Assembly (NCBI RefSeq): GCF_013314975.1 | Contig: NZ_JABTYH010000014.1 | Span: forward strand, 1-64,000 | Direction: 5' to 3' | DNA from: Pseudarthrobacter oxydans | Lineage (GTDB): Bacteria; Actinomycetota; Actinomycetes; Actinomycetales; Micrococcaceae | Length of the DNA stretch: 64,000 nucleotides | In this document: positions 25,581-34,755 of the stretch, in pieces | Numbering within the stretch: position 1 is the stretch's first letter | Layout: each line of letters opens with the position of its first letter | The notes under the pieces: model-generated | Told to the model about the DNA's origin: nothing | The model's input: only the letters and a program-made list of their open reading frames with translations | Databases searched by the model: none | Program-made: the position numbers and the translations under genes

Positions 25581-26431
25581 CCCTTAAAGTACTCCGAGAT
25601 GTCCGCCACCAGTTCATTCACGGCTGCGGGGATGGAGCCGTGGAAACCCTTGGGGGAGAGCTCGAACGTGCTGCCGGGAACGGCGCCGTGCAGCCGCTCC
25701 GCCGTGGCCTTGTAGTAGCTGGGGCTCTTGCCGCCGGCCATGAAGTGGGTGTTGGCGGGCAGCACGCTGAAGTCCCTGGCGTGGTCCGCCTCCTTGTACG
25801 CGGCACGCAGCTCGCCGACGCCGCTGGGCATGACCTCGCGGAACATCCTGTTGACCTTGGTCCGGGACAGCAGGGCCATGAGTCCGGCAAGGACCGGCTC
25901 AGGGATCCGCGCCATCGGCGAACCCGGGCTCGTGGCACGCTTCATGTGGGCCAGGGCGTGCCCCACCCGGCCGTTGTTGACGGCGTCCTCGAATCCGGAC
26001 AGCCAGGAGGTGTCGATGCTGCCGTCAATGTTCACGGCGGCGTCGTATACCGCGAGCTTGTCCGGCACGTAGGCGGTCCCGGTGAACTCCTGGACGGCGT
26101 TCAGGGCCACGGACCCGCCCAGGCTGTGGCCCAGGATGTTCCGTGCACCTGTGGCGTCCAGGACGGTGCGCACGTCTGCGATCTCGGTTGCCATGGAGTA
26201 GTCGGCCGGCTGCCCGGACGAGCTGCCGCGGCCCCGGCGGTCGTAGACGTCCACGGCCCAGCCTTCGCCCAGGCCCTTTGCCAGCGCCACGGAAAACGGC
26301 CGGTAGATCAGGGCAGTCAGGAAGGCCCCGCCGATCAGCAGCACACGGCGTTCTCCCGGCGCATCCTCGGTGCCGTAGCTGTACAAAGCCAGCCGGCCGC
26401 CGTCGTGCGTTGGAAGTACCTGTTCTTTCAC
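25577..26431 (-). CDS. Alpha/beta-hydrolase, paralogue of the one at 15022-15858
   Basis: A hydrolase of 284 residues with nucleophile elbow GHSLGG (Ser103), DRRGRGSSS and a C-terminal GFHGS supplying His. Two consecutive GTG codons could start it (26434 or 26431). I chose 26431 because it lies exactly 6 nt after a -10-like TAGGAT, the spacing seen for other apparently leaderless genes in this window. The substrate is unknown. Its stop codon overlaps that of the allophanate hydrolase gene by 4 nt. Confidence 0.82.
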   Translation of the reverse strand: MKEQVLPTHDGGRLALYSYGTEDAPGERRVLLIGGAFLTALIYRPFSVALAKGLGEGWAVDVYDRRGRGSSSGQPADYSMATEIADVRTVLDATGARNILGHSLGGSVALNAVQEFTGTAYVPDKLAVYDAAVNIDGSIDTSWLSGFEDAVNNGRVGHALAHMKRATSPGSPMARIPEPVLAGLMALLSRTKVNRMFREVMPSGVGELRAAYKEADHARDFSVLPANTHFMAGGKSPSYYKATAERLHGAVPGSTFELSPKGFHGSIPAAVNELVADISEYFKG

Positions 26432-26535
26432 CACCCCATCCTAGGCAGGACAGCGAAGGTACCCGGGGCACGCCCGGGGCCGGGCGGTTTGCGTCCGAAT
26501 CCGGGGTCCCCGAAGTCCCGGTAAACTTGGGGATT

Positions 26536-28068
26536 GTGACTTCCCAAAACACCCCCGCGCCCAAGAACGCCCCAGAGCCGCTCGACGCCAGCGAGCAGAT
26601 GCGGATCCGCATGGAGAAGCGCGCCAAACTCATCGAGCGCGGCTCCGAGGCGTACCCGGTGGGTGTGGAGCGGACGCACTCCCTCGCCGAGGTCCGCGAA
26701 AAGTATGCCCACCTCGAAGCGGACGACACCACCGGCGACACCGTCGGCATCACCGGACGCGTCGTTTTTGTCCGCAACACCGGGAAGCTGTGCTTCGCCA
26801 CCCTCCAGGAAGGCGGCACCGACGGCAAGGGCACCCGGCTCCAGGCCATGCTCAGCCTCGCCAACGTGGGCGAGGAAGCGCTCGCAGACTGGAAGGCCCT
26901 GGTTGACCTGGGCGACCACGTCTTCATCAAGGGCGAGGTCATCTCCTCCCGCCGCGGCGAACTGTCCGTCATGGCGGACTCGTGGTCCATGGCCTCCAAG
27001 GCCCTCCGCCCGCTGCCGGTGCTGCACGCGGAACTGAACGAGGAAACGCGCGTCCGACAGCGCTACGTTGACCTGATGGTCCGCGATGAAGCCCGCGAAA
27101 TGGTCTACACCCGTGCAGCCATCACCCGCTCCATCCGCGAAACCCTCTTCCGCCACAGCTACGTGGAGGTGGAAACCCCCATCCTGAACCTGGTCCACGG
27201 CGGTGCCCTGGCGCGCCCGTTCGAGACCCACATGAACGCCTTCGATCAGAAGATGACCCTGCGCATCGCCACTGAGCTCTACCTCAAGCGTGCCGTGGTG
27301 GGCGGGATCGACCGCGTCTACGACATGGGCCGCGTGTTCCGCAACGAGGGCGTGGACTCCACCCACAGCCCCGAGTTCACCACCCTTGAGTGCTACGAGG
27401 CGTGGGCTGACCAGTTCGTCATGGCCGAGCGCATCAAGGAGATCATCCTCGACGCCGCTGACGCCGTGGGTGCCGGACGTGTCCTCCAGACCGAGGCGGG
27501 GGAGATCAACCTCGACGGCGACTGGGCCTGGCTTGCGGTGTACCCGGGCCTTTCCGACGCCGTTGGCCAGGAAGTCACGCCGGAGACGCCGCTTGAGGTG
27601 CTTCGCGGGATTGCCGAAAAGCACGAGGTCAAGGTGGACCCCAAGTGGGACGCCGAGAAGCTGGCTGTCGAGCTGTTCGGCCAGATCGTGGAACCAACGC
27701 TGCTGAACCCCACCTTCGTCTACGACTACCCGCCCTCCGCCCAGCCGCTGGCCCGCCCGCACCGGGAGGACGGCCGGCTGATCGAGGCCTGGGACCTCAT
27801 CATCGGCGGCATGGAACGCGGCACGGCCTTCTCCGAGCTGATCGACCCCGTCATCCAGCGTGAACGGCTCACCGAGCAGTCGCGCCACGCCGCGGCCGGT
27901 GACGACGAGGCCATGCAGCTGGACGAGGACTTCCTGCGCGCGCTCGAGTACGGCGCTCCGCCGATGGGCGGTATCGGGCTGGGTATCGACCGCCTGGTCA
28001 TGCTGTTCACCGGCGCCGGAATCCGCGAAACCATCCTCTTCCCGCTCCTCAAGCCGGAAGGGCACTGA
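26536..28068 (+). CDS. lysS: Lysyl-tRNA synthetase, class II
   Basis: A 510-residue cytosolic enzyme that charges tRNA-Lys. An N-terminal OB-fold anticodon-binding domain (about 60-175) precedes the class II catalytic core. Motif 2 is visible as RVFRNEGVDSTHSPEFTTLE and motif 3 as GGIGLGIDRLVMLFT. The start is GTG 26536, 8 nt after a -10-like TAAACT (26522-26527), suggesting a leaderless or near-leaderless mRNA. A small membrane-protein gene follows 2 nt after the stop codon. Confidence 0.95.
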   Translation: MTSQNTPAPKNAPEPLDASEQMRIRMEKRAKLIERGSEAYPVGVERTHSLAEVREKYAHLEADDTTGDTVGITGRVVFVRNTGKLCFATLQEGGTDGKGTRLQAMLSLANVGEEALADWKALVDLGDHVFIKGEVISSRRGELSVMADSWSMASKALRPLPVLHAELNEETRVRQRYVDLMVRDEAREMVYTRAAITRSIRETLFRHSYVEVETPILNLVHGGALARPFETHMNAFDQKMTLRIATELYLKRAVVGGIDRVYDMGRVFRNEGVDSTHSPEFTTLECYEAWADQFVMAERIKEIILDAADAVGAGRVLQTEAGEINLDGDWAWLAVYPGLSDAVGQEVTPETPLEVLRGIAEKHEVKVDPKWDAEKLAVELFGQIVEPTLLNPTFVYDYPPSAQPLARPHREDGRLIEAWDLIIGGMERGTAFSELIDPVIQRERLTEQSRHAAAGDDEAMQLDEDFLRALEYGAPPMGGIGLGIDRLVMLFTGAGIRETILFPLLKPEGH

Positions 28069-28070
28069 CC

Positions 28071-28250
28071 ATGGAATACGTGGCCGTCCTTCTCCCGTCC
28101 ATTGTGGTGGGCCTGCTTTTCTGGTTTGCCATGAAATCGATCTTCAACGCGGACAAGGCCGAGCGCCAGGCTGAGGCCCAGGCCCAGGCAGAAGCCGAAA
28201 GCCGGACTGCGGCACCCGCTGACCGCCCTGAGCCGGAATCGAATAGATAA
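28071..28250 (+). CDS. Small single-pass membrane protein downstream of lysS
   Basis: A 59-residue protein starting 2 nt after the lysS stop codon (MEYVAVLLPSIVVGLLFWFA). One N-terminal membrane segment (about residues 4-21) is followed by a charged Ala/Gln/Glu helix and a Pro-rich end. The start lacks a strong ribosome-binding site but would be translated by coupling with lysS. No function is known to me. The hydrophobic helix and clean stop make it a likely real gene. Confidence 0.65.
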   Translation: MEYVAVLLPSIVVGLLFWFAMKSIFNADKAERQAEAQAQAEAESRTAAPADRPEPESNR

Positions 28251-28294
28251 ACCCCCACACTTTCCCCCAATATCCACAGGAACCATTCAGTACT

Positions 28295-28324
28295 TTGACG
28301 CGTTGCCATAAAAAGAGTCATACT
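28295..28324 (+). promoter_or_regulatory. Promoter of lsr2
   Basis: TTGACG (28295-28300) and CATACT (28319-28324) are spaced 18 bp apart in an unusually AT-rich stretch for this genome, about 55 nt before the lsr2 start. AAGGAAG precedes the ATG by 8 nt. Because Lsr2 binds AT-rich DNA, autorepression here is plausible. Confidence 0.6.
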
Positions 28325-28383
28325 TTTTAGGAAACATCCTGCTTTTCTGAAAACCGAACCCTTTCCATAAGGAAGTCTTTTAA

Positions 28384-28716
28384 ATGGCACAGAAAGTAAA
28401 CATCATCCTCGTTGATGATCTGGATGGGGGATCCGCAGACGAGAATGTGAAGTTTGGCCTTGACGGGGTCAACTACGAGATTGACCTTTCGGCGTCAAAC
28501 GCCGCCGAGCTCCGGTCTTCGCTTGAGCGGTTTGTTGCAGCCGCACGGAAATCCTCCGGTGGCGGCCGGGCCGTCCGAACCAAAGCAGCAGCCAGCGGCC
28601 GCAGCCACGATTCTGCCCAAATACGGCAGTGGGCGCGTGAAAACGGCTACACGGTTAACAGCCGCGGCCGAATTCAGGCCGAAATCCAGGAAGCCTACCA
28701 AAAGGCAAATTCCTAG
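28384..28716 (+). CDS. lsr2: Lsr2 nucleoid-associated protein
   Basis: A 110-residue xenogeneic silencer that binds and bridges AT-rich DNA. The N-terminal dimerisation domain MAQKVNIILVDDLDGG and FGLDGVNYEIDLS is followed by a Lys/Arg-rich linker. The C-terminal DNA-binding domain has the signature RGR (residues 94-96) that enters the AT minor groove. Length is as expected. An AT-rich promoter precedes it and a strong terminator follows, so it is probably transcribed alone. Confidence 0.95.
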   Translation: MAQKVNIILVDDLDGGSADENVKFGLDGVNYEIDLSASNAAELRSSLERFVAAARKSSGGGRAVRTKAAASGRSHDSAQIRQWARENGYTVNSRGRIQAEIQEAYQKANS

Positions 28717-28734
28717 TTTCGCCCAAGGCTCCGT

Positions 28735-28771
28735 AAGCCCTGCTTCCCAGCAACGGGAAGCGGGGCTTTTT
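28735..28771 (+). terminator. Rho-independent terminator of lsr2
   Basis: AAGCCCTGCTTCCC (28735-28748) pairs with GGGAAGCGGGGCTT (28755-28768) around loop AGCAAC, with one G-U pair, followed by a short T-run. Confidence 0.9.
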
Positions 28772-29043
28772 CGGTTCCCGGACTTAACCTCGCTTTGCCT
28801 GCGGGTCCGGGCAATTCGGATTTAGCAGCCTCCATGGCACAAACGCGGGCAGTGGCGCCAGTCAAGCGTGCTGTACCCGGCAGCAGGCGCCGGCGGGGGC
28901 CGTGCGAAAGCCGGCAGGGGCACCCGCGGAGGCCCCGCCGTCGTATCCCGAAGCCACTGCGGTTTCCCCTGTGGCGAACACGCTCCACAACCAGAGGCCA
29001 GCCACGTAGCATCAAAGTACGTCGTAGCTAGGAGTGTGGCGAA
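28772..29043 (+). promoter_or_regulatory. Intergenic region before clpC
   Basis: No gene is supported here. A GC hairpin GGGGC...GCCCC lies near 28918-28937. -10-like boxes TAGCAT (29007-29012) and TAGCTA (29025-29030) precede clpC, without a good -35 box. AGGAG (29030-29034) is 9 nt before the ATG. I looked for HspR (HAIR) and ClgR operators and saw no convincing copy. Confidence 0.4.
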
Positions 29044-31536
29044 ATGTTTGAGCGATTTACGGACCGTGCCCGTCGCGTAGTTGTGCTTGCCCAAGAAGAG
29101 GCACGCATGCTGAACCACAATTACATCGGTACCGAACACATCCTCTTGGGTCTGATCCATGAGGGTGAGGGTGTTGCCGCCAAAGCTCTTGAGTCCTTGA
29201 GCATTTCGCTCGACGGCGTTCGCGAGCAGGTGCAGGAGATCATCGGGCAGGGCCAGCAGGCGCCGTCCGGCCACATCCCCTTCACCCCCCGTGCCAAGAA
29301 GGTGCTGGAGCTCTCGCTGCGCGAAGCCCTCCAGCTGGGCCATAACTACATCGGCACGGAGCACATCCTGCTGGGCCTCATCCGCGAGGGTGAGGGCGTT
29401 GCCGCCCAGGTGCTGGTCAAGCTCGGCGCCGACCTGAACAGGGTCCGCCAGCAGGTCATCCAGCTCCTTTCGGGCTACCAGGGCAAGGAGACCACCGGCG
29501 CAGGCGTCGGCTCCGGCCAGCCTGAGGGCGCGCCCGCAGGATCCGTGGTCCTGGACCAGTTTGGCCGCAACCTCACCCAGGCTGCGCGCGAAAACAAGCT
29601 GGACCCGGTCATCGGGCGCGAGCAGGAGATGGAACGCGTCATGCAGGTCCTCTCCCGCCGCACCAAGAACAACCCGGTCCTGATCGGGGAGCCGGGCGTC
29701 GGCAAGACGGCCGTCGTCGAGGGCCTTGCCCAGGCGATTGTCCGCGGCGACGTCCCCGAGACCATCAAGGACAAACAGCTCTACACCCTGGACCTCGGTT
29801 CGCTGGTGGCAGGCTCGCGCTACCGCGGTGACTTCGAAGAGCGCCTGAAGAAGGTCCTCAAGGAAATCCGCACCCGCGGCGACATCATCCTCTTCATCGA
29901 CGAGATCCACACCCTGGTGGGTGCGGGTGCCGCCGAGGGAGCCATCGACGCTGCCTCGATCCTGAAGCCCATGCTGGCCCGTGGCGAGCTGCAGACCATC
30001 GGTGCCACCACACTGGATGAGTACCGCAAGCACATCGAAAAGGATGCCGCCCTGGAGCGCCGCTTCCAGCCGATCCAGGTCAAGGAACCCTCCGTGGCAC
30101 ACGCCATCGAGATCCTCAAGGGCCTGCGTGACCGCTACGAGGCGCACCACCGCGTCACCATCACCGACGGCGCACTGGCCTCTGCTGCCAGCCTCGCCGA
30201 GCGCTACATCTCTGACCGCTTCCTGCCGGACAAGGCGATCGACCTGATCGACGAAGCCGGCGCCCGGCTGCGCATCCGCCGCATGACCGCTCCGCCGGAG
30301 CTCAAGGCCATGGACGAGCGCATCGCCAAGCTGAAGATGGAAAAGGAGTCCGCGATTGACGCGCAGGACTTCGAAGGTGCAGCTGCGCTCCGTGACAAAG
30401 AGCAGAAGATGATCACCGAGCGCGCCGAGAAGGAGCGCCACTGGAAGTCCGGCGGCATGGACGACATCTCCGAGGTGGATGAGGACCTCATCGCCGAGGT
30501 GCTGGCCAACTCCACCGGTATCCCCGTGTTCAAGCTGACCGAGGAAGAATCCTCGCGACTGCTGAAGATGGAAGACGAACTGCACAAACGCGTGGTCGGC
30601 CAGAACGAGGCCATCAAGGCCCTGTCCCAGGCCATCCGCCGCACCCGTGCAGGGCTCAAGGACCCCAAGCGTCCCGGTGGCTCGTTCATCTTCGCCGGCC
30701 CCACCGGCGTCGGCAAGACCGAACTCGCCAAGGCACTCGCGGAGTTCCTGTTCGGTGAAGAGGACGCCCTCATCACGCTGGACATGTCCGAGTACTCCGA
30801 GAAGCACACCGTCTCGCGGCTCTTCGGTGCCCCTCCGGGCTACGTGGGCTACGAGGAAGGCGGCCAGCTGACCGAGAAGGTCCGGCGCCGTCCGTTCTCC
30901 GTGGTGCTGTTCGACGAAGTGGAGAAGGCCCACGCTGACCTCTTCAACTCACTGCTGCAGATCCTGGAAGACGGCCGCCTGACCGACTCCCAGGGCCGCG
31001 TGGTGGACTTCAAGAACACCGTGATCATCATGACCACCAACCTCGGCACCCGGGACATCTCCAAGAGTGTGGCCACCGGCTTCCAGTCCGGCACCGACAC
31101 GCAGACCGGCTACAACCGCATGCGCGCCCGTGTCACGGAGGAACTCAAGCAGCACTTCCGCCCCGAGTTCCTGAACCGTGTGGATGACGTTGTGGTGTTC
31201 CCGCAGCTCACCCAGGACGAGATCATCGAGATCGTGGACCTGTTCGTCACCCGGCTGGAGAAGCGCCTCAAGGACAAGGACATGGGCATCGAGCTCACGC
31301 CGGCGGCCAAGGTGCTCCTCGCAACCCGCGGCTACGATCCCGCGATGGGTGCCCGGCCGCTGCGCCGCACCATCCAGCGCGAGATCGAGGACCAGCTCTC
31401 CGAGAAGATTCTGTTCGGTGAGATCCACGCCGGCGACATCGTCGTCGTGGACGTGGAAGGCGAAGGCGACGACGCGAAGTTCACGTTCGCCGGCAACGCC
31501 AAGCCGCGCATCCCGGAAATCGCCCCGAGCGTCTAG
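29044..31536 (+). CDS. clpC: ClpC, AAA+ unfoldase of the Clp protease
   Basis: An 830-residue chaperone that feeds substrates to ClpP. Order: two N-terminal Clp repeats (about 1-145; [13 protein letters not shown] occurs twice), first AAA+ domain with Walker A GEPGVGKT (215-222), a UVR/coiled-coil middle region (about 425-470), then a second AAA+ domain with [13 protein letters not shown] (near 550) and LFDEVEKAH. Length and motifs are complete. It is probably monocistronic with a strong terminator after it. Confidence 0.96.
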   Translation: MFERFTDRARRVVVLAQEEARMLNHNYIGTEHILLGLIHEGEGVAAKALESLSISLDGVREQVQEIIGQGQQAPSGHIPFTPRAKKVLELSLREALQLGHNYIGTEHILLGLIREGEGVAAQVLVKLGADLNRVRQQVIQLLSGYQGKETTGAGVGSGQPEGAPAGSVVLDQFGRNLTQAARENKLDPVIGREQEMERVMQVLSRRTKNNPVLIGEPGVGKTAVVEGLAQAIVRGDVPETIKDKQLYTLDLGSLVAGSRYRGDFEERLKKVLKEIRTRGDIILFIDEIHTLVGAGAAEGAIDAASILKPMLARGELQTIGATTLDEYRKHIEKDAALERRFQPIQVKEPSVAHAIEILKGLRDRYEAHHRVTITDGALASAASLAERYISDRFLPDKAIDLIDEAGARLRIRRMTAPPELKAMDERIAKLKMEKESAIDAQDFEGAAALRDKEQKMITERAEKERHWKSGGMDDISEVDEDLIAEVLANSTGIPVFKLTEEESSRLLKMEDELHKRVVGQNEAIKALSQAIRRTRAGLKDPKRPGGSFIFAGPTGVGKTELAKALAEFLFGEEDALITLDMSEYSEKHTVSRLFGAPPGYVGYEEGGQLTEKVRRRPFSVVLFDEVEKAHADLFNSLLQILEDGRLTDSQGRVVDFKNTVIIMTTNLGTRDISKSVATGFQSGTDTQTGYNRMRARVTEELKQHFRPEFLNRVDDVVVFPQLTQDEIIEIVDLFVTRLEKRLKDKDMGIELTPAAKVLLATRGYDPAMGARPLRRTIQREIEDQLSEKILFGEIHAGDIVVVDVEGEGDDAKFTFAGNAKPRIPEIAPSV

Positions 31537-31540
31537 TTTC

Positions 31541-31590
31541 CACAGCCAAAGCCCCGCCACTCTGCAAGGAGCGGCGGGGCTTTCGCTGTG
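31541..31590 (+). terminator. Extended terminator hairpin after clpC
   Basis: AAAGCCCCGCC (31548-31558) pairs perfectly with GGCGGGGCTTT (31573-31583). The helix extends past one mismatch into CACAGC (31541-31546) with GCTGTG (31585-31590), giving 17 base pairs. It starts 5 nt after the clpC stop codon. The T-run is short. Confidence 0.85.
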
Positions 31591-31652
31591 CCCTCCGTCC
31601 CGTCAAAGCGTTGGCATCCGCGTCCGCGGTCACCACGCTGCGGCACCGGAGT

Positions 31653-31809
31653 CATTTGCCGCTTGCTGCTCCTCCGTCGCTTTGACGCAAGCTACACAAA
31701 TGACCCCGGCCCCTCCGCTTCACACGAAGGCGCGCCGCCCGCAGGTGGCGGCGGTCAGGCATTTGTGTAGGCGCCGTCAAAGCGAGGAACGAGCAGGCGC
31801 CGGCAAATG
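31653..31809. repeat. Pair of inverted 50-nt hairpin repeats (REPIN-like)
   Basis: Two 50-nt arms (31653-31702 and 31760-31809) are inverted copies, 39 of 50 positions matching. Shared blocks include CATTTGCCG, TCGCTTTGACG and CTACACAAATG. Each arm can also fold on itself: CATTTG with CAAATG at its ends, and inner CTTG/CAAG in the left arm where the right arm has GGCGCC with GGCGCC. The 57-nt spacer holds GCCGCC/GGCGGC. It occupies most of the 397-bp gap between clpC and the S9 peptidase; the rest (31591-31652, 31810-31933) holds no recognisable gene, only an extra CGTCAAAGCG near 31601. Confidence 0.8.
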
Positions 31810-31933
31810 TCTCGGGCGACGGCGCCAAGCCAGCCAGGCACCCCTCGGCCCACGAAGTGACGGATGTGCCGCCGTCGTTCCGCCGGTAGTGAAGTGGTTG
31901 TGACGGGGGACACGGTCGGGTTGAATCGGGGGC

Positions 31934-34057
31934 ATGGCTAACTTGGAACCGGCGATCCCGGATGAGCAACCTTTGACCCCTTTTCATGATCTGGACCATT
32001 ACCTGTCCATCCCGCGGGTAAGCGGGCTGGCTATGAGCCCCGACGGCCGGCGGCTGGTCACTACCGTGGCCACCCTGAACGGCAAGGGCACCGAATTCGC
32101 CACGGCGCTGTGGGAGCTTGACCCCGCCGGGCAGAAGCAGGCGCGCCGGATCACCCGCAGTGCCAAGGGCGAGGCCGGGGCAACGTTCGCAGCCAATGGC
32201 GATGTCTACTTCACCTCCGCCCGGCCGGACCCGGACAGTCCGGACGGCGACCCCGTGAACGCCCTATGGCTGCTTCCCGCGGATGGCGGCGAGGCCCGGG
32301 TGGTGCTGAACCGGCCCGGCGGGGTGGGCGCCGTGATAACGGCCAAAGCGGCGGACGCCACGTTTGTTGTTGCGGAGGTCCTGGCAGGCTCGGCCGATGA
32401 AGAGGACGACGCCGAACGCCGCAAAGCCCGCAAGGACAACAAGGTCTCCGCCATCCTGCACAGCGAATACCCGGTCCGTTACTGGGACGCGGACCTGGGC
32501 CCCGGCCAGCCGCGTATTTTCGCTGTCGAGCAGGGCCCCGACAAGGAGCGCGGCAAGCCGGGCACCGTGGACGCCGCGGCGCCGCTGGTCCTGCGGAACC
32601 TCACCCCGGACGCGGGGCCCAGGCTCCGCGAGGCGGAAACCGCCGTCAGTCCCGATGGCAGGACCATCTACGCGAGCTACACCAGGCCGCTGGCAAGGGC
32701 GGACAGCCGGTCCATCCTGGTGGCCGTGGACGTGGCGTCCGGCAGCACCAAGGTGCTCCTGGATGAGGAAGGCATGAGCTACTTCCCCGGGCCCGTCAGC
32801 CCGGACGGCAGCACCCTGGCAGTGGTCAGCGAAAGCGACACCACGCCGCACCAGGCACCGCAGGTCAAGCTCCACCTGCTGGATGTCTCCGGGGCACACG
32901 GCGACACTCCGGGCGGCCTCACCGCCGTAGCGCACGACTGGGACCGGTGGCCCAGGCCCGCCGCCTGGCTTCCCGACGGGTCCGCCCTCCTGGCCACCGC
33001 GGACGACGACGGCGCGTCGCCGGTTTTCCGGATCAGTGTCCCCGCAGCCTCGGCTGAAGTTGGCGTCACCCGGGTGACGGAGGACGCCGCGGCCTATACC
33101 GACGTCGTGGTTTCTCCGGACGGACGAAGCGCCTACGCGCTCCGGAGCTCGTATGAGTTCCCGCCCGAACCGGTCCGCATCGACCTCCAGACCGGCGAGA
33201 CCACCCGCCTGCCCGCCCCGGCGGAGCGTCCCGTCCGCCCCGGCAGGCTGGAACGCATCGCGGCGACGGCGGCTGACGGGTCCCGTGTCCCGGCCTACCT
33301 GGCGCTGCCGGAGGGCGCATCAGCGGAATCCCCGGCGCCGATGCTGCTGTGGATCCACGGCGGGCCGCTGGGCTCGTGGAACGCCTGGACCTGGCGCTGG
33401 AACCCCTGGCTGCTGACGGCCAGGGGCTATGCGGTGCTGCTCCCCGACCCGGCCCTCTCCACCGGCTACGGCCAGGCCCACATCCAGCGCGGCTGGGGAA
33501 CATGGGGCAGGGCTCCGTTCACCGACCTCATGGCGGTGACCGACGCCGCCGTCGCACGCCCTGACATTGACGCGGGCCGCACAGCTGCCATGGGCGGCTC
33601 CTTTGGCGGCTACATGGCCAACTGGGTGGCAGGACAGACAGGCCGGTTCAGGGCAATCGTGACCCACGCCAGCCTGTGGGCCCTGGACCAGTTTGGCCCC
33701 ACGACGGATGCCTCGCAGTACTGGCTGAAGGAAATGACCGAAGAGATGGCGCTGGAGAACTCGCCGCACCGCCATGTGGAAAACATCAGCACGCCCATGC
33801 TGGTGATCCACGGGGACAAGGACTACCGGGTACCCATTGGTGAGGGATTGCGCCTCTGGTACGAGCTGCTGTCCAAATCGAAACTGGCCGCGGACCAGGA
33901 CGGGCAGACGCCGCACCGGTTCCTGTACTTCCCGGACGAGAACCACTGGGTGCTCCAGCCGCAGCATGCAAGAGTCTGGTACCAGGTGGTGGAGCAGTTC
34001 CTGGCAAAGAATGTCCTGGACCAGGAGCTGCCCCTGCCGGCCGAACTGGGACTCTGA
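31934..34057 (+). CDS. S9-family prolyl oligopeptidase/acylaminoacyl peptidase
   Basis: A 707-residue serine peptidase without a signal peptide. The N-terminal two-thirds form a beta-propeller with TolB/WD-like repeats (GLAMSPDGRRLVTT, SPDGRTIYASY, SPDGSTLAVVS, SPDGRSAYALR). The C-terminal alpha/beta-hydrolase domain has LWIHGGPLG, nucleophile GGSFGGYMANW, a VIHGDKDYRVP Asp region and His in FPDENHWV. It probably trims oligopeptides in the cytosol. GGGGGC lies just before the ATG. It appears monocistronic. Confidence 0.9.
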   Translation: MANLEPAIPDEQPLTPFHDLDHYLSIPRVSGLAMSPDGRRLVTTVATLNGKGTEFATALWELDPAGQKQARRITRSAKGEAGATFAANGDVYFTSARPDPDSPDGDPVNALWLLPADGGEARVVLNRPGGVGAVITAKAADATFVVAEVLAGSADEEDDAERRKARKDNKVSAILHSEYPVRYWDADLGPGQPRIFAVEQGPDKERGKPGTVDAAAPLVLRNLTPDAGPRLREAETAVSPDGRTIYASYTRPLARADSRSILVAVDVASGSTKVLLDEEGMSYFPGPVSPDGSTLAVVSESDTTPHQAPQVKLHLLDVSGAHGDTPGGLTAVAHDWDRWPRPAAWLPDGSALLATADDDGASPVFRISVPAASAEVGVTRVTEDAAAYTDVVVSPDGRSAYALRSSYEFPPEPVRIDLQTGETTRLPAPAERPVRPGRLERIAATAADGSRVPAYLALPEGASAESPAPMLLWIHGGPLGSWNAWTWRWNPWLLTARGYAVLLPDPALSTGYGQAHIQRGWGTWGRAPFTDLMAVTDAAVARPDIDAGRTAAMGGSFGGYMANWVAGQTGRFRAIVTHASLWALDQFGPTTDASQYWLKEMTEEMALENSPHRHVENISTPMLVIHGDKDYRVPIGEGLRLWYELLSKSKLAADQDGQTPHRFLYFPDENHWVLQPQHARVWYQVVEQFLAKNVLDQELPLPAELGL

Positions 34058-34085
34058 GCTCCTGGCCACCTCGTAGGATGGCTCT

Positions 34086-34595
34086 GTGACTGAGTCCTTC
34101 CATATCCGCCCTGCCCGCACCAGCGATGTCTCCGCCATCAAGAAACTGGTGGCGCCGCTGGCGGACCAGCGGATATTGATGGCCAAGGAAACTGTGGCCT
34201 ACTACGAAAGCCTGCAGGAATTCCGCATCGCAGAGTCCAGCGACGGCGAGGTCATCGGCTGTGGAGCGCTGCATGTGATGTGGGAGGACCTCGCGGAGGT
34301 CCGCACCCTTGCCGCGTCCGAGGACTGGCGCGGCAAGGGCGTGGGGCACGTGCTGGTGGAGAGCCTCCTTGAGGAAGCGCGTGCCCTGGGTGTGGCCCGC
34401 GTCTTCTGCCTGACGTTCGAGGTGGACTTTTTCAGGCGCCACGGCTTCGAAGTGATGGCTGACCAGTCCGCAGTGGACCCCGTGGTGTACTCCGAGCTCC
34501 TGCGTTCGCACGACGAGGGCGTTGCCGAATTCCTGGATCTTGCCAGGGTCAAGCCCAACACCCTTGGCAACACCCGGATGATCCGGGTGCTCTAG
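34086..34595 (+). CDS. argA: Amino-acid N-acetyltransferase (short ArgA type)
   Basis: A 169-residue GNAT protein closely resembling the short N-acetylglutamate synthase of mycobacteria (Rv2747), as I recall it: RPARTSDVSAIKKLV, GCGALHVMWEDLAEVRTLA, the acetyl-CoA loop RGKGVG, CLTFEVDFFRRHGF, and GVAEFLDLARVKPNTLGN. It would make N-acetylglutamate, the first step of arginine synthesis. GTG 34086 lies exactly 6 nt after -10-like TAGGAT (34074-34079) with no ribosome-binding site, so the mRNA is probably leaderless. Confidence 0.85.
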   Translation: MTESFHIRPARTSDVSAIKKLVAPLADQRILMAKETVAYYESLQEFRIAESSDGEVIGCGALHVMWEDLAEVRTLAASEDWRGKGVGHVLVESLLEEARALGVARVFCLTFEVDFFRRHGFEVMADQSAVDPVVYSELLRSHDEGVAEFLDLARVKPNTLGNTRMIRVL

Positions 34596-34638
34596 CACCG
34601 TCCCCAAGACCTGCTGCAGCCGCCTGACCTGCGCATAG

Positions 34639-34728
34639 TTGTTTTATTCGAATTGATGGATAAACTAGGTGTGGCCGGGTTGGGGGGCCCAGGGGAAGGG
34701 ACAGTCATTGGGGGCTGTCCCTTTTCTG
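34639..34728 (+). terminator. Terminator after argA, with a possible promoter just upstream
   Basis: AAGGGACAG (34696-34704) pairs with CTGTCCCTT (34715-34723) around a 10-nt loop, then TTCT: a good intrinsic terminator for argA. A promoter-like pair, TTGTTT (34639-34644) and TAAACT (34661-34666, 16-bp spacing), lies just before it in an AT-rich patch. It would make an RNA of about 55 nt ending at this terminator. Only the terminator is well supported. Confidence 0.7.
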
Positions 34729-34755
34729 TGTCCCGGGCGGGCGGCCGCAAGGAAC

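Noticed and set aside
28772..29043. HspR (HAIR) or ClgR operator before clpC
   Set aside because: No CTTGAGT-N7-ACTCAAG copy and no convincing CGC/GCG palindrome of the ClgR type were found.
28868..29080. Open frame overlapping the clpC start
   Set aside because: Conflicts with the well-supported clpC start and lacks a translation signal.
31588..31903. Small open frames within the region after clpC
   Set aside because: They run through the inverted hairpin repeat in several frames; the repeat structure explains the sequence better than coding does.
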